From contig NZ_LK391969.1 of NCBI RefSeq assembly GCF_000939975.1, positions 2,239,953-2,303,952 on the forward strand: 64,000 nucleotides of DNA, read 5' to 3'. The DNA comes from Pseudomonas saudimassiliensis (lineage in GTDB: Bacteria > Pseudomonadota > Gammaproteobacteria > Pseudomonadales > Pseudomonadaceae). A model generated the notes under the pieces. It was not told the DNA's origin, did not search any database, and worked only from the letters and a program-made list of their open reading frames with translations. A program made the position numbers and the translations under genes. How positions within the stretch are numbered: position 1 is the stretch's first letter; each line of letters starts with the position of its first letter. This document shows positions 10,246-19,302 of the stretch, piece after piece.

Positions 10246-11214
10246 TCACTCCTCTGCCAATCGGCTCAGCGTGCGGTCCCAGACATCGCCAGGCTCAGCA
10301 GTGACCTGCAGCTTTCCTTCCGGGAGTTCAGCTGCAAGGGAAACGGCGTGCAAAAACAACCGCTTGCCACCCTTTTCTCGAATGATTCTCGAAAACTCAT
10401 CATCCCCGTACTTGGGGTCGCCGGCAATCGGGTGGCCGGCGTGGCGAGCATGCACACGAATCTGATGGGTGCGCCCGGTGATGGGCCGCGCCTCCACCAG
10501 GGTGGCGAAGTCACCGAACCGGCGAATGACCCGGAACTCGGTCAGTGACTCCTTACCCTCCGGGTTGACCTCCACCATGCGCTCGCCCGAACGCAGATTG
10601 TTCTTCAGCAGCGGCGCATGGACCTTCTTTATCGTTGAAGGCCAACGACCCCGCACCAGCGCGAGGTAGCACTTGGTCACACCCTTGCCGGCGCCGTCGC
10701 CGCGCAGCTCCGCGTGCAGATGCCGCAGCATGCTGCGTTTCTTGGCGATCATCAGGCAGCCCGAGGTGTCACGGTCCAGGCGGTGCACCAGCTCCAGCTG
10801 CTTGAGCTCGGGTCGCAGCTGACGCATCGCCTCGATCACCCCGAAGTCCAGCCCACTGCCGCCATGCACGGCCAGACCAGCAGGCTTGTTGACCACGATC
10901 AGCCCCTTGTCCTCGAAGAGGATGCTCTTCTCCAGGGCATTGAGAATGCCCTGCCCCACCAGCGCTGGCTCATCGGGCTGCGGCAGGCGCACGGGCGGGA
11001 TACGGATACTGTCGCCGGCCTGCAGGCGGTACTCGGGCTTGATCCGCCCCTTGTTCACCCGCACCTCGCCCTTGCGCAGGATGCGATAGATGAGGGTGCG
11101 GGGCGCGCCCTTCAAACGGGTCAGCAGATAATTGTCGATTCGCTGGCCGGCCTGGTCTTCGGTGATCAGGTCGGTCTGCACGGCGGCGGAAATAACGGAT
11201 TCTTCGATTTTCAT
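10246..11214 (-). CDS. rluC: 23S rRNA pseudouridine synthase RluC
   Basis: RluC isomerises uridines 955, 2504 and 2580 (E. coli numbering) of 23S rRNA. The 322-residue product has an S4-like RNA-binding domain (about 22-80) and an RluA-family catalytic domain with the catalytic Asp147 in HRLDRDTSG. Further motifs are [10 protein letters not shown] and [20 protein letters not shown] chose the ATG at 11212-11214, where the conserved protein begins. The open frame continues far upstream, but only as the antisense of rne. It faces away from rne across a 531-bp gap. Confidence 0.95.
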   Translation of the reverse strand: MKIEESVISAAVQTDLITEDQAGQRIDNYLLTRLKGAPRTLIYRILRKGEVRVNKGRIKPEYRLQAGDSIRIPPVRLPQPDEPALVGQGILNALEKSILFEDKGLIVVNKPAGLAVHGGSGLDFGVIEAMRQLRPELKQLELVHRLDRDTSGCLMIAKKRSMLRHLHAELRGDGAGKGVTKCYLALVRGRWPSTIKKVHAPLLKNNLRSGERMVEVNPEGKESLTEFRVIRRFGDFATLVEARPITGRTHQIRVHARHAGHPIAGDPKYGDDEFSRIIREKGGKRLFLHAVSLAAELPEGKLQVTAEPGDVWDRTLSRLAEE

Positions 11215-11241
11215 CGGCGCATGATACATTTTTTCATGCAA

Positions 11242-11270
11242 TTGAAGCACTTGATTAATGCTGCTATAGT
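11242..11270 (+). promoter_or_regulatory. Promoter of rne
   Basis: TTGAAG (11242-11247) and TATAGT (11265-11270) are separated by exactly 17 bp. Transcription would begin near 11277, about 470 nt ahead of the rne start. A second, weaker -35-like TTGATT lies at 11251. Confidence 0.7.
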
Positions 11271-11276
11271 CCGACG

Positions 11277-11745
11277 AGCTGCGCAAAAGGCAGCTGGAAG
11301 GCAACAGCGATCGAGGCGATGGCGGTCTTCCCAGAAACACTGATGTAGAGCCTTCGCCAGGCCAAAAACAGCGCCGGCGAACCTCGCTGAAAACATGCTG
11401 CAGGCCACAGGCCAGCAGAATATTAACCCGCTCCCCGAAGACGACGAGCGGCACCGATTCAGATGGGCAAGTGATTAGGTGGAGATGCACAGCTTCAGGA
11501 TGATGTGACGAGCGCTGACACTTGCAATGATGTGTGTCCCCGTCCCAGTCCGGCTGATTCCTCCCTAAAAGAAGTTTCTCTGTACTCGCCATAGACAGAC
11601 TGAACTGCTGTTGCCCAACGGCACGGCAATTTGAATTCTGAACAAGGGCAAGGTTGGCCCAAGCAGAAACACACGCCTGACACCTAACGGAAGAATCAGG
11701 TGCCGTACTCGTGTTCCGGAAGCATTGGATACACAACGGTACTTC
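11277..11745 (+). promoter_or_regulatory. Long 5' leader of rne
   Basis: About 470 bp lies between the predicted transcription start and the rne ATG, with no credible gene. In E. coli the rne leader is 361 nt and lets RNase E cleave and limit its own mRNA; the same role is inferred here from position and length. A few short self-complementary pieces are visible, for example CACCT/AGGTG around 11681-11702 and GACAC/GTGTC near 11517-11538. I could not align them by eye to the known autoregulatory hairpins. Confidence 0.55.
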
Positions 11746-14700
11746 ATGAAAAGAATGCTGATCAACGCAACTCAGCCCGAAGAGTTGCGCGTAGCGCTGG
11801 TAGACGGCCAGAAGCTGTACGACCTGGACATCGAATCCGGCGCCCGCGAACAGAAGAAGTCGAACATCTACAAAGGGCGCATTACCCGCGTCGAACCCAG
11901 CCTGGAAGCGGCCTTCGTCGACTTCGGCTCCGAACGACACGGCTTTCTGCCGCTGAAAGAAATCTCCCGCGAATACTTCACCAAGCAGCCTGAAGGCCGC
12001 GTCAATATCAAGGAAGTTCTCAAGGAAGGCCAGGAAGTCATCGTCCAGGTCGACAAGGAAGAGCGTGGCAACAAGGGCGCCGCACTGACCACCTTCATCA
12101 GCCTGGCCGGTCGCTACCTGGTACTGATGCCGAACAACCCCCGCGCCGGTGGCATTTCCCGTCGTATCGAAGGTGAAGAGCGCAACGAACTGCGCGAAGC
12201 CCTGAACAGCCTCAACGTTCCCGCCGACATGGGCATGATTGTCCGCACTGCAGGTTTGGGCCGCAGCGCTGAGGAACTGCAATGGGACCTGGACTACCTG
12301 CTGCAACTCTGGGAAGCCATCAAGACCGCCTCCACCGAACGTAACGGTACCTTCCTGATCTACCAGGAAAGCAACGTCATCATCCGCGCCATCCGCGACT
12401 ACCTGCGCCAGGATATCGGCGAAGTGCTGATCGACAGCGAAACCGTCAAGGAAGAAGCGCTCAACTTCATCAGCCAGGTCATGCCGCAGTACGCGAGCAA
12501 GGTCAAGCTGTACGAAGACAGCGTCCCGCTGTTCAACCGTTTCCAGATCGAAAGCCAGATCGAAACCGCCTTCGAGCGTGAAGTGAAGTTGCCCTCCGGC
12601 GGCTCGATCGTCATCGACCACACCGAAGCCCTGGTTTCCATCGACATCAACTCGGCGCGTGCCACCAAGGGTGGCGACATCGAGGAAACCGCCCTGCAGA
12701 CCAACCTGGAAGCGGCTGAGGAAATCGCCCGCCAGCTGCGCCTGCGTGACATCGGCGGCCTCATTGTCATCGACTTCATCGACATGACCCCGGCGAAGAA
12801 CCAGCGCGCCGTGGAAGAGCGCGTCCGTGAAAGCCTCGAAGCCGACCGTGCCCGCGTCCAGGTCGGTCGCATCTCCCGCTTCGGCCTGCTGGAGATGTCC
12901 CGCCAGCGCCTGCGTCCGTCCCTGGGCGAAACCAGCGGCATCGTTTGCCCCCGCTGTAACGGCCGCGGCACCATCCGCGACGTTGAATCGCTGTCGCTGT
13001 CGGTACTGCGCCTGATCGAGGAGGAGGCCCTGAAGGACCGGACCGCCGAGGTTCGCGCCCACGTGCCGGTGTCCATCGCTACCTTCCTGCTCAACGAGAA
13101 GCGTGACGTGCTGGCGAAGATCGAAGCCCGCACCGAGGTTCGCCTGCTGGTCCTGCCGAACCCGCACATGGACACGCCCCACTTTGACGTACAGCGCCTG
13201 CGCGACGACCAGGAAGCGGTACTCAACAGCGAATCCAGTTACACCATGACTGCCGAGGCCGAGCACGAAGAGCCGGTCCAGGTCAGCCAGACCCGCGCTA
13301 TCGTGCGCCAGGAAGCGGCGGTCAAGACCCTTGCCCACACCCGGCCTGCGCCTACGCCCGCCCCGGCACCGGCGCCGGTCGCCGCCGCCAACAAGGCCAT
13401 CCAGGAATCCCAGCCGGGTCTGATCAAGAGCCTGATCAAGTCGCTCGTGGGCATGTTTGCCCAGGACAGCCGTCCGGAGGAAGCCAGCGAAAAGCAGACC
13501 GCAGCGCCCACCAACCGCAAGCCCGCCAGCGACGACAATCGCTCCGGTGAGCGCCGGAACAACCGCAATCGTCGCCCACGCCCCGAGCGTGACGCCCGCA
13601 GCGGTCGCGGTGGCCGCGGTAACGAAGCCGCCGCCGAGCGTAGCGAGAAGCCCCAGCGCAGCGAGCGCAAGCCAAGCGAAGTGGCCGCCGAGCCGGACAA
13701 TGCTCCGCAGGCTAGCAGCAAGCCAGCAGAAGGCAGCACTACTCGTCGCCGCCGTCGCAGCCCCACTGCGGCTGCCGTCAGCGAGACCAGCGAGCAGCGT
13801 TCCGCTACCCCCGAGCAGGTCCAGGCACCCGCCCGCCAGGAGCGTCGCCCACAGCGCCAGGCCGAACAGCCAGCGGTGCAGGAGGAGGAGCTGCCAGTCG
13901 AACAGGCCACCGAGCAGCTTGACGGCGATGTCGCCGCCGAGGGTGATCGTCCCAAGCGTCGCTCGCGCAACAGCCAGCGCCGCCGCAACAACCGTCGTAG
14001 CCGTCCTGCCCAGGACGAGCAGAACGCCGAGAACCTGGCGGCCAACGGCCAGCCCAGCGACACCGCTGAGTCCGACAAGACCAGCAAGCCGGTGACCGCT
14101 GAGCAGCGCGCCAGTGCTGCAGGTGAAGTTGCAGTGCCAGTAGCTGCTGCCGTGGCGGTCACCGAAGCGGTAGCCGCCAGCGAGGGCCACGAGCCGGCAG
14201 AGATGATCAACGAGCCCGCTGTCGAGGCCGCCATCCCGGCTACCGAGTCGGTGACTGATGTCAAGCAGCCCGTTGAGGCTGGCCTGACCCAGGCGGTATC
14301 CGACATCGAGCAGTCGATCGAGCATGCCGTCGAGGCCTTCAACCAGTCCCAGCGCGAGGACGCCCCGGTACCAGCCGAGGCTGCGCCGGAGCCTGAGGCA
14401 GCTGCCGAGCAGCCCGCCGCACCCGAGCCCGTCGAGCCGGTTACCGTTGCCGAGCAGCCCGCTGCGATTGAAGCACCGGTCGAAGCCGAACCAGCTGCTC
14501 CGGTTGTTGAAGCCGAGCCCGCCGTGGAAGCTCCGGTAGCTGCCGAACCCGAAGCCCCCAAGGCGGCGGAACTGGAAGAGGCGCCGGCTGCCGAGGCATC
14601 AGCACCCGAGCCAGAGCAGGTCGCCGAGCCGGAAGCTGCTCCGCAACCCGCCGAGCAGGCTGAGCCGGTTATTCCTGCCCTGACCGAGAGCGGTCGCGCC

Positions 14701-15075
14701 TTTAATGACCCGCGCGAAATCCGCAAGCGCCGGCTGGAGGCCAAGCGTCTGGCCGAGCAGGCCGAAGCTGAAGCCAAAGCGCAAGCTGAAGCCCCAGCCC
14801 AGGCCCCTGCAGAGCAAGCCAGTGCCCAAGCTGCACCCGCAGCCGCCGAGCCGGTAACCGAAGCCATGGCCGAGGCCCAGGAAGTGATCGAGCAGTTGCC
14901 CGAGGCCCAGCCGGCCGAGGACCGGCAATCGACCGAGGCGACCGAGGCCGCCGCGGACACCTCCCTGCCTGACCCGGCAGAAGGCGCGGTACCCGAGCAT
15001 CCGGCCACCAACGAGCCCGAGCAGCAGGAAGCGCCGGAAGAAAAAGACAATCACCCGGATACACCCAAGGGCTGA
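11746..15075 (+). CDS. rne: Ribonuclease E
   Basis: RNase E is the endonuclease that starts most mRNA decay and rRNA/tRNA processing and scaffolds the degradosome at the inner membrane. The 1109-residue protein starts [14 protein letters not shown]. An S1 domain lies at about 36-120. The metal-binding Asp300 (SIDINS) and Asp343 (VIDFIDM) follow, and the zinc-link CPRC is at 401-404. After the catalytic half come a short amphipathic stretch KSLVGMFAQ, several Arg/Asn-rich RNA-binding patches, and a long Ala/Glu/Pro-rich tail interrupted by [13 protein letters not shown]. The Shine-Dalgarno is weak. Transcription ends in a clear terminator. Confidence 0.97.
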   Translation: MKRMLINATQPEELRVALVDGQKLYDLDIESGAREQKKSNIYKGRITRVEPSLEAAFVDFGSERHGFLPLKEISREYFTKQPEGRVNIKEVLKEGQEVIVQVDKEERGNKGAALTTFISLAGRYLVLMPNNPRAGGISRRIEGEERNELREALNSLNVPADMGMIVRTAGLGRSAEELQWDLDYLLQLWEAIKTASTERNGTFLIYQESNVIIRAIRDYLRQDIGEVLIDSETVKEEALNFISQVMPQYASKVKLYEDSVPLFNRFQIESQIETAFEREVKLPSGGSIVIDHTEALVSIDINSARATKGGDIEETALQTNLEAAEEIARQLRLRDIGGLIVIDFIDMTPAKNQRAVEERVRESLEADRARVQVGRISRFGLLEMSRQRLRPSLGETSGIVCPRCNGRGTIRDVESLSLSVLRLIEEEALKDRTAEVRAHVPVSIATFLLNEKRDVLAKIEARTEVRLLVLPNPHMDTPHFDVQRLRDDQEAVLNSESSYTMTAEAEHEEPVQVSQTRAIVRQEAAVKTLAHTRPAPTPAPAPAPVAAANKAIQESQPGLIKSLIKSLVGMFAQDSRPEEASEKQTAAPTNRKPASDDNRSGERRNNRNRRPRPERDARSGRGGRGNEAAAERSEKPQRSERKPSEVAAEPDNAPQASSKPAEGSTTRRRRRSPTAAAVSETSEQRSATPEQVQAPARQERRPQRQAEQPAVQEEELPVEQATEQLDGDVAAEGDRPKRRSRNSQRRRNNRRSRPAQDEQNAENLAANGQPSDTAESDKTSKPVTAEQRASAAGEVAVPVAAAVAVTEAVAASEGHEPAEMINEPAVEAAIPATESVTDVKQPVEAGLTQAVSDIEQSIEHAVEAFNQSQREDAPVPAEAAPEPEAAAEQPAAPEPVEPVTVAEQPAAIEAPVEAEPAAPVVEAEPAVEAPVAAEPEAPKAAELEEAPAAEASAPEPEQVAEPEAAPQPAEQAEPVIPALTESGRAFNDPREIRKRRLEAKRLAEQAEAEAKAQAEAPAQAPAEQASAQAAPAAAEPVTEAMAEAQEVIEQLPEAQPAEDRQSTEATEAAADTSLPDPAEGAVPEHPATNEPEQQEAPEEKDNHPDTPKG

Positions 15076-15091
15076 GCGTTGAAGCGGTAAC

Positions 15092-15122
15092 AAAAAGGGG
15101 ATGCCAATGGCATCCCCTTTTT
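15092..15122. terminator. Bidirectional terminator between rne and murB
   Basis: A perfect 14-bp stem (15092-15105 with 15109-15122) has a three-base loop, a GGGGATGCC core and A5/T5 flanks. It lies 16 bp after the rne stop and 25 bp from the convergent murB stop, so it can terminate both transcripts. Confidence 0.9.
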
Positions 15123-15147
15123 ATTTGCGTCCTTTCTGTAACCGACC

Positions 15148-16173
15148 TCAGCCGCCGATCAGTTGGGGCTCCATCTCCAATGCCACACCGAACTTGGCCT
15201 GCACATCCCGCTGGATATCCGCGGCCAGTGCCATGACATCCACTCCCCGGGCCTGCCCCAGGTTGACCAGCACCAGCGCCTGCTCCCGGTGCACCCCTAC
15301 CCGCTCCCTGCAATGGCCCTTCCAGCCAGCCTGCTCGATCAGCCAACCAGCGGCAAGCTTGACGCTGCCATCGCCCTGGGGGTAATGCGGCATGGCCGGC
15401 CAGGTGGCCAGCAGGGATGCCGCCTGCTCCGGCGGCAACAGCGGATTCTTGAAAAAGCTGCCGGCATTACCCAGCTGAGCCGGGTCCGGCAGCTTGCTGC
15501 GGCGGATCTGGCAGACCAGTTGGCTGACGACGCGGCTATCGGGACGAGCCAGGCCGGTGGCCTGCCAGGCGGCCGCCAGCGGGGCGTAGTCGAGTCGGGG
15601 GGCAGGCTGAGTGTAGAGCCGCAGGCGTACCCGCAGGATGACGAAGCGTCCCGCCTGCTGCTTGAACAGGCTGTCGCGGTAGCCAAAGCGGCAGGTGTCA
15701 CGCTCGAACCGGCACACTTCTCCGGTGGTACGATCGAGGGCGTCCAGGCTGTCGAACAGATCACAGAGCTCCACGCCGTAGGCACCGATGTTCTGCATCG
15801 GCGCCGCGCCCAGGGTGCCGGGAATCAGCGACAGGTTCTCCAACCCGTGGAGCCCCTGATCCAGGCTCCAGCCAACCAGCCGGTGCCAGTTCTCCCCCGC
15901 CTCCCCTTCGATAACGGCACTCCCCTGCCCCCGGCGCAGCACGCGCCGGCCGCGGCTGCGCATGCCGATCACCAGCCCGCGCACCGAGCCTGCGACGATC
16001 ATATTGCTGCCGCCGCCCAGCAGGGTCACCGGCCAGCCTTCCCGGTCAGCCAGCGCCAACGCACCGCGCAGTTGTTGCTCGTTGTCCACCAGCACCAGCC
16101 GCTCGGCTGGTTCACTGATACCGAAGGTGTTGAAGCTGCGCAGATCTGCCGCGCAGAACATCTCCGGCATCAT
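15148..16173 (-). CDS. murB: UDP-N-acetylenolpyruvoylglucosamine reductase
   Basis: MurB is the FAD- and NADPH-dependent enzyme that forms UDP-N-acetylmuramate for peptidoglycan. The 341-residue protein shows the FAD-binding PCMH features LLGGGSNM and [19 protein letters not shown], the catalytic Ser in [11 protein letters not shown], and the C-terminal Glu in [10 protein letters not shown]. The length suits the E. coli-like type I group. Its ATG overlaps the kdsB stop (ATGA), which favours the first of three nearby ATGs. It is the last gene of the comEC-to-murB run. Confidence 0.95.
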   Translation of the reverse strand: MMPEMFCAADLRSFNTFGISEPAERLVLVDNEQQLRGALALADREGWPVTLLGGGSNMIVAGSVRGLVIGMRSRGRRVLRRGQGSAVIEGEAGENWHRLVGWSLDQGLHGLENLSLIPGTLGAAPMQNIGAYGVELCDLFDSLDALDRTTGEVCRFERDTCRFGYRDSLFKQQAGRFVILRVRLRLYTQPAPRLDYAPLAAAWQATGLARPDSRVVSQLVCQIRRSKLPDPAQLGNAGSFFKNPLLPPEQAASLLATWPAMPHYPQGDGSVKLAAGWLIEQAGWKGHCRERVGVHREQALVLVNLGQARGVDVMALAADIQRDVQAKFGVALEMEPQLIGG

Positions 16174-16934
16174 TCGGCGACAGCCAGCAGTTGCCGCACC
16201 CGCTGCAGGTCCTCGATCGTATCCACACCCGCGGGCGGTACTTCGCAGGCATCAGCCACATGGATGCGACAACCGAACCACAGGGCCCGCAGTTGCTCCA
16301 GGGACTCGGCGGTTTCCAGCGGGCTGGCCGGCCAACCCACGTAGTCATGCAGAAAGCCGACCTTGTAGGCATACAGGCCGATATGCCGACGGAAGGGCGC
16401 GGTCTGTGGCAGCTGCTCCGGTCGCCCGGCAGCGAAGTCATCCCGGCACCAGGGCATGGGCGCGCGACTGAAATACAGGGCGAATCCCTGGTGATCGGTT
16501 ACCACCTTCACCGCGTTGGGATTGAACAGCGTATCGATATCCTGCAGCGGTTCAGCCAGGGTGGCGATACTCGCCGCCGGAAAGGCCCGCAGATTAGCCG
16601 CCACCTGGTCGATCAGCGCCGGAGGGATCAGCGGCTCATCGCCCTGCACGTTCACCACGTGGGCGTCCGCTTCCAGACCCAGCTGGGTGACCACTTCCTG
16701 CAACCGGTCAGTGCCGGAGGGATGATCAGCCCGGGTCATAACGACGTCGGCGCCAAAGGCCCGGCAGGCATCGACGATACGCCCGTCATCGGTCGCCACG
16801 GTCACGGTGGCCGCACCGCTTTTGCGGGCCTGCTCCCAGACGTGGCGGATCATTGGCTTGCCAGCAATGTCCTGCAGCGGCTTGCCCGGCAGCCGGGTGG
16901 AGGCGAAACGGGCGGGTATGATGACGTGGAACAT
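16170..16934 (-). CDS. kdsB: 3-deoxy-manno-octulosonate cytidylyltransferase
   Basis: KdsB activates Kdo as CMP-Kdo for the lipopolysaccharide inner core. The 254-residue protein begins [19 protein letters not shown], the nucleotide-binding signature, with [10 protein letters not shown] and HIGLYAYKV further on. It overlaps murB by four bases and follows ycaR by two. In PAO1, as I recall, a small phosphotyrosine phosphatase gene (ptpA) separates kdsB and murB; here it is absent. Confidence 0.95.
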   Translation of the reverse strand: MFHVIIPARFASTRLPGKPLQDIAGKPMIRHVWEQARKSGAATVTVATDDGRIVDACRAFGADVVMTRADHPSGTDRLQEVVTQLGLEADAHVVNVQGDEPLIPPALIDQVAANLRAFPAASIATLAEPLQDIDTLFNPNAVKVVTDHQGFALYFSRAPMPWCRDDFAAGRPEQLPQTAPFRRHIGLYAYKVGFLHDYVGWPASPLETAESLEQLRALWFGCRIHVADACEVPPAGVDTIEDLQRVRQLLAVAE

Positions 16935-16936
16935 TA

Positions 16937-17122
16937 TCAGTTGCCCAGCCTCTCATCCGCGTCCAGGGCCCGGGCTTCGGTCTCCAGCATGACGGGAATG
17001 CCATCGCGTACCGGGTAGGCCAGGCCATCGGCGCGGCACCATAGTTCGGTCTTGTCCTGATTCTGTACCAGCGGGCCCTTGCACAGCGGGCAGGCCAGGA
17101 TATCGAGCAGTTTGGGATCCAT
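16937..17122 (-). CDS. ycaR: Trm112/YcaR family small zinc-ribbon protein (UPF0434)
   Basis: This 61-residue protein starts [19 protein letters not shown] and has the CPLC half of a zinc ribbon at about 11-14; only one further Cys (ELWC) is present. The tail [14 protein letters not shown] is typical of the UPF0434/Trm112-like family. Function is not established in bacteria, though it is nearly always next to lpxK and kdsB. The start is the ATG at 17120-17122, where the conserved protein begins; upstream sequence in the same frame belongs to lpxK in another frame. Confidence 0.9.
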   Translation of the reverse strand: MDPKLLDILACPLCKGPLVQNQDKTELWCRADGLAYPVRDGIPVMLETEARALDADERLGN

Positions 17123-17135
17123 CGTCAGACTCCGG

Positions 17136-18167
17136 TCAGGGGGAAGTAGAACAGCTGGGCGGCAGGTGGCCATCCAGCTGCAGATGCAACGCCGCGGCAA
17201 AGGCGTCACTCAAGTGGGCATCGACGCGCAGATACCACCAATGGTCGCGGGCGAAGCCGACACATTTTACCGCGTCCTTTTCGGTCATGATCAACGGCTC
17301 GCCGTGATCAAAGCCGGCAAAACTGTCGGCATTGTAACCGGCGTGGTCGGCAAACGCCTGCAGGGTGGGAGTGAAACCCAGGCTTTCCAGGGTGCGGCGA
17401 AAGCGCTCAGGGTTACCGATACCCGCCACCGCCTGCACCCGGGTCGCCAATGGCCATGCACTGGGGCTGATCCGCTGGCCGGTCACCAGGTTCACCAGCT
17501 CGGTGGCCTGCAACTGCATGGCAAAGCCATTGTCGCCGTCGGCGGTGGCGCCGTTGCGCACGATCAGGTCCACCGACGCCAGCCGTACGGCGGGCTCGCG
17601 CAACGGGCCCTCGGGCAGACAACGAGCGTTACCCAGGCCGCGCGCGTGGTCCAGCATCAACACCTCCAGGGTACGGCCCATGGCGTAATGTTGCAGGCCA
17701 TCGTCACTGATGATGATATCCACCTGCGCCTGCTCAAGCAGATGGCGGCCAGCCCGCGGGCGGTCCGGATCGATGACCACCGGGACCTGGCAGCGACGAG
17801 CGATAAGCAGCGGTTCGTCGCCGACCTGTTCAGGGCCGTCCAGCTCAGGGCGAATCCGCCAGGGCAGCGTGGGCGGCTCCGCCCCGTATCCCCGACTGAT
17901 GACGCCGACCCGCCAACCCTGTGCCCGCAGGTGCTCTACCAACCAGATCACCATCGGCGTCTTGCCCGTGCCACCGAGCGTGATGTTGCCCACCACGATC
18001 AGCGGCACCGGCGGCTGCCAACTGGCCGTCGGCTCAGCCAGGAAGCGTTGGCGGCGGCGTTCGGCTACCTGCTGGTACAGCGCCGATAGTGGGCGCAGCA
18101 GTGCCAACCAGCGGCGCCCCTGATACCAGGAGCGCAGCATGAACGCTTCCAGCGACCCTTTCTTCAC
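17136..18167 (-). CDS. lpxK: Tetraacyldisaccharide 4'-kinase
   Basis: LpxK phosphorylates the lipid A disaccharide precursor at the 4' position, on the inner membrane. The 343-residue protein has an N-terminal membrane-associated helix region and the Walker [12 protein letters not shown] (60-70). An ISRGYGAE segment and a DDGLQH motif follow, both family hallmarks. The first possible start is a GTG (18165-18167) overlapping the exbD stop as GTGA; homology to other pseudomonad LpxK N-termini reaches that far. An ATG nine codons downstream (18140) has a better Shine-Dalgarno and is the alternative. Confidence 0.94.
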   Translation of the reverse strand: MKKGSLEAFMLRSWYQGRRWLALLRPLSALYQQVAERRRQRFLAEPTASWQPPVPLIVVGNITLGGTGKTPMVIWLVEHLRAQGWRVGVISRGYGAEPPTLPWRIRPELDGPEQVGDEPLLIARRCQVPVVIDPDRPRAGRHLLEQAQVDIIISDDGLQHYAMGRTLEVLMLDHARGLGNARCLPEGPLREPAVRLASVDLIVRNGATADGDNGFAMQLQATELVNLVTGQRISPSAWPLATRVQAVAGIGNPERFRRTLESLGFTPTLQAFADHAGYNADSFAGFDHGEPLIMTEKDAVKCVGFARDHWWYLRVDAHLSDAFAAALHLQLDGHLPPSCSTSP

Positions 18168-18595
18168 TGCGCGGAGGGTTCCATCTCGTTGGTGGTCAGG
18201 CGCAGGCGGTTGAACCCCTGTTGGCCCGCCGCATCCATGACGGTGATCACCGATTGGTGGCTCGCCTTGGCGTCAGCGGTAATCACCACCGGCAGCCCGG
18301 TATTGCCGCCCGCCTCCCGCTGCAGGGCGGTCTGCAGGTTCTGCAATCCCGGATCGATCAGGCTCTTGCCGTTGATGGTGACCTCACCGGCCGCCGATAT
18401 CAGCACCTCGATCTGCTCCAGGTTGCGGTTTTCCACCGGCTCCCCGGAAGCGGACTCCGGCAGGTCGAGCTTGAGCTGGGTTTCCCGGGTGAAAGTAGTG
18501 GAAACCATGAAGAAGATCAGCAGCAGGAACACCACGTCGATCAGCGGCGTCAGGTTGACTCCAACCTCCTCCCGCCGGGCGCGTCGAAAATTCAT
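18164..18595 (-). CDS. exbD: ExbD/TolR family biopolymer transport protein
   Basis: ExbD-type proteins form the channel with ExbB that couples proton flow to energy transduction to the outer membrane. The 143-residue product has a short cytoplasmic N-terminus rich in Arg, one membrane helix (about 16-35) with the essential Asp20 in TPLIDVVFLLLIFFMV, and a periplasmic domain. I chose the ATG at 18593-18595 rather than a TTG six bases earlier because AGGGGA is then seven bases upstream. No tonB gene is in this window. The pair is an exbBD linked to lpxK, whose client is unknown. Confidence 0.9.
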   Translation of the reverse strand: MNFRRARREEVGVNLTPLIDVVFLLLIFFMVSTTFTRETQLKLDLPESASGEPVENRNLEQIEVLISAAGEVTINGKSLIDPGLQNLQTALQREAGGNTGLPVVITADAKASHQSVITVMDAAGQQGFNRLRLTTNEMEPSAQ

Positions 18596-18597
18596 GC

Positions 18598-19278
18598 TCA
18601 ATTCCCCTGGGCAGTCTTGGCTGCACGGCGAATGACCGGATCGGCCGCCACATCGTTGCCGTTCGGCTCAGCTTCGCGATTGCCCTGCACCACCTCAACC
18701 AGCTTGGTCGCTTCCTGCTCCATGGCCACCACCAGTTCATCAACCCGGCGCACGAAGAAGCGATGGAAGAACAGGGCCGGGATGGCCACGGTGAGACCGG
18801 CAGCCGTGGTGATCAGCGCCTTGGAGATGCCGCCGGCAAGCACCGCGGTGTTACCGGTGCCCTGGACCATCACCGCGGTGAACACATCGATCATGCCGAT
18901 GACGGTGCCCAGCAGACCGAGCAGAGGCGTGATCGCCGCGACGGTACCCAGGGTATTGAGGTAGCGCTCCAGCTCATGGATAACCTTGGTGGCGGCTTCC
19001 TGGATGCTTTCCTTCATGATCTCCCGCCCATGGCGGGTGTTGGCCAACCCGGCAGCGAGGATTTCGCCCAGCGGCGAGTCGGCCCGCAGGCTCTTGATGC
19101 GGGCCGCATCCAGCTGCCCGTCCTTGATCCAGCGCCATACCTGACCCAGCAGATTGGGTGGCGCCACCCGGCTACTGCGCAGCGCCCACAGACGTTCGAA
19201 AACGATGGCCAGGGCCACCACGGATGACAATATGATCGGCAACATCAGCCAACCACCGGCACTGATCAGTTCCCACAC
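18598..19278 (-). CDS. exbB: ExbB/TolQ/MotA family proton channel protein
   Basis: This is the partner of the adjacent ExbD in an inner-membrane proton-driven complex. The 226-residue protein has three hydrophobic helices: about 8-30, 115-140 (ITPLLGLLGTVIGMIDVF) and 150-180 (GISKALITTAAGLTVAIPALFFHRF), the family pattern. The start is GTG (19276-19278) with GGAGGG seven bases upstream. It ends two bases before the exbD ATG and follows comEC by 24 bp. Confidence 0.9.
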   Translation of the reverse strand: MWELISAGGWLMLPIILSSVVALAIVFERLWALRSSRVAPPNLLGQVWRWIKDGQLDAARIKSLRADSPLGEILAAGLANTRHGREIMKESIQEAATKVIHELERYLNTLGTVAAITPLLGLLGTVIGMIDVFTAVMVQGTGNTAVLAGGISKALITTAAGLTVAIPALFFHRFFVRRVDELVVAMEQEATKLVEVVQGNREAEPNGNDVAADPVIRRAAKTAQGN

Positions 19279-19302
19279 AGGCGTTCCCTCCAGAAAATTT
19301 GC

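Noticed and set aside
10246-14325. A continuous minus-strand frame of 1359 codons joining rluC to the antisense of rne
   Set aside because: Only the last 322 codons match RluC. The rest is the mirror of a high-GC coding strand, has no start signal or recognisable domain, and passes through the rne promoter and leader.
13239-15050. A 603-codon Ser/Ala/Gly-rich minus-strand frame opposite the RNase E tail
   Set aside because: It is the complement of Ala/Glu/Pro codons (GCx, GAx, CCx), which rarely give stops on the other strand. No family resemblance is seen.
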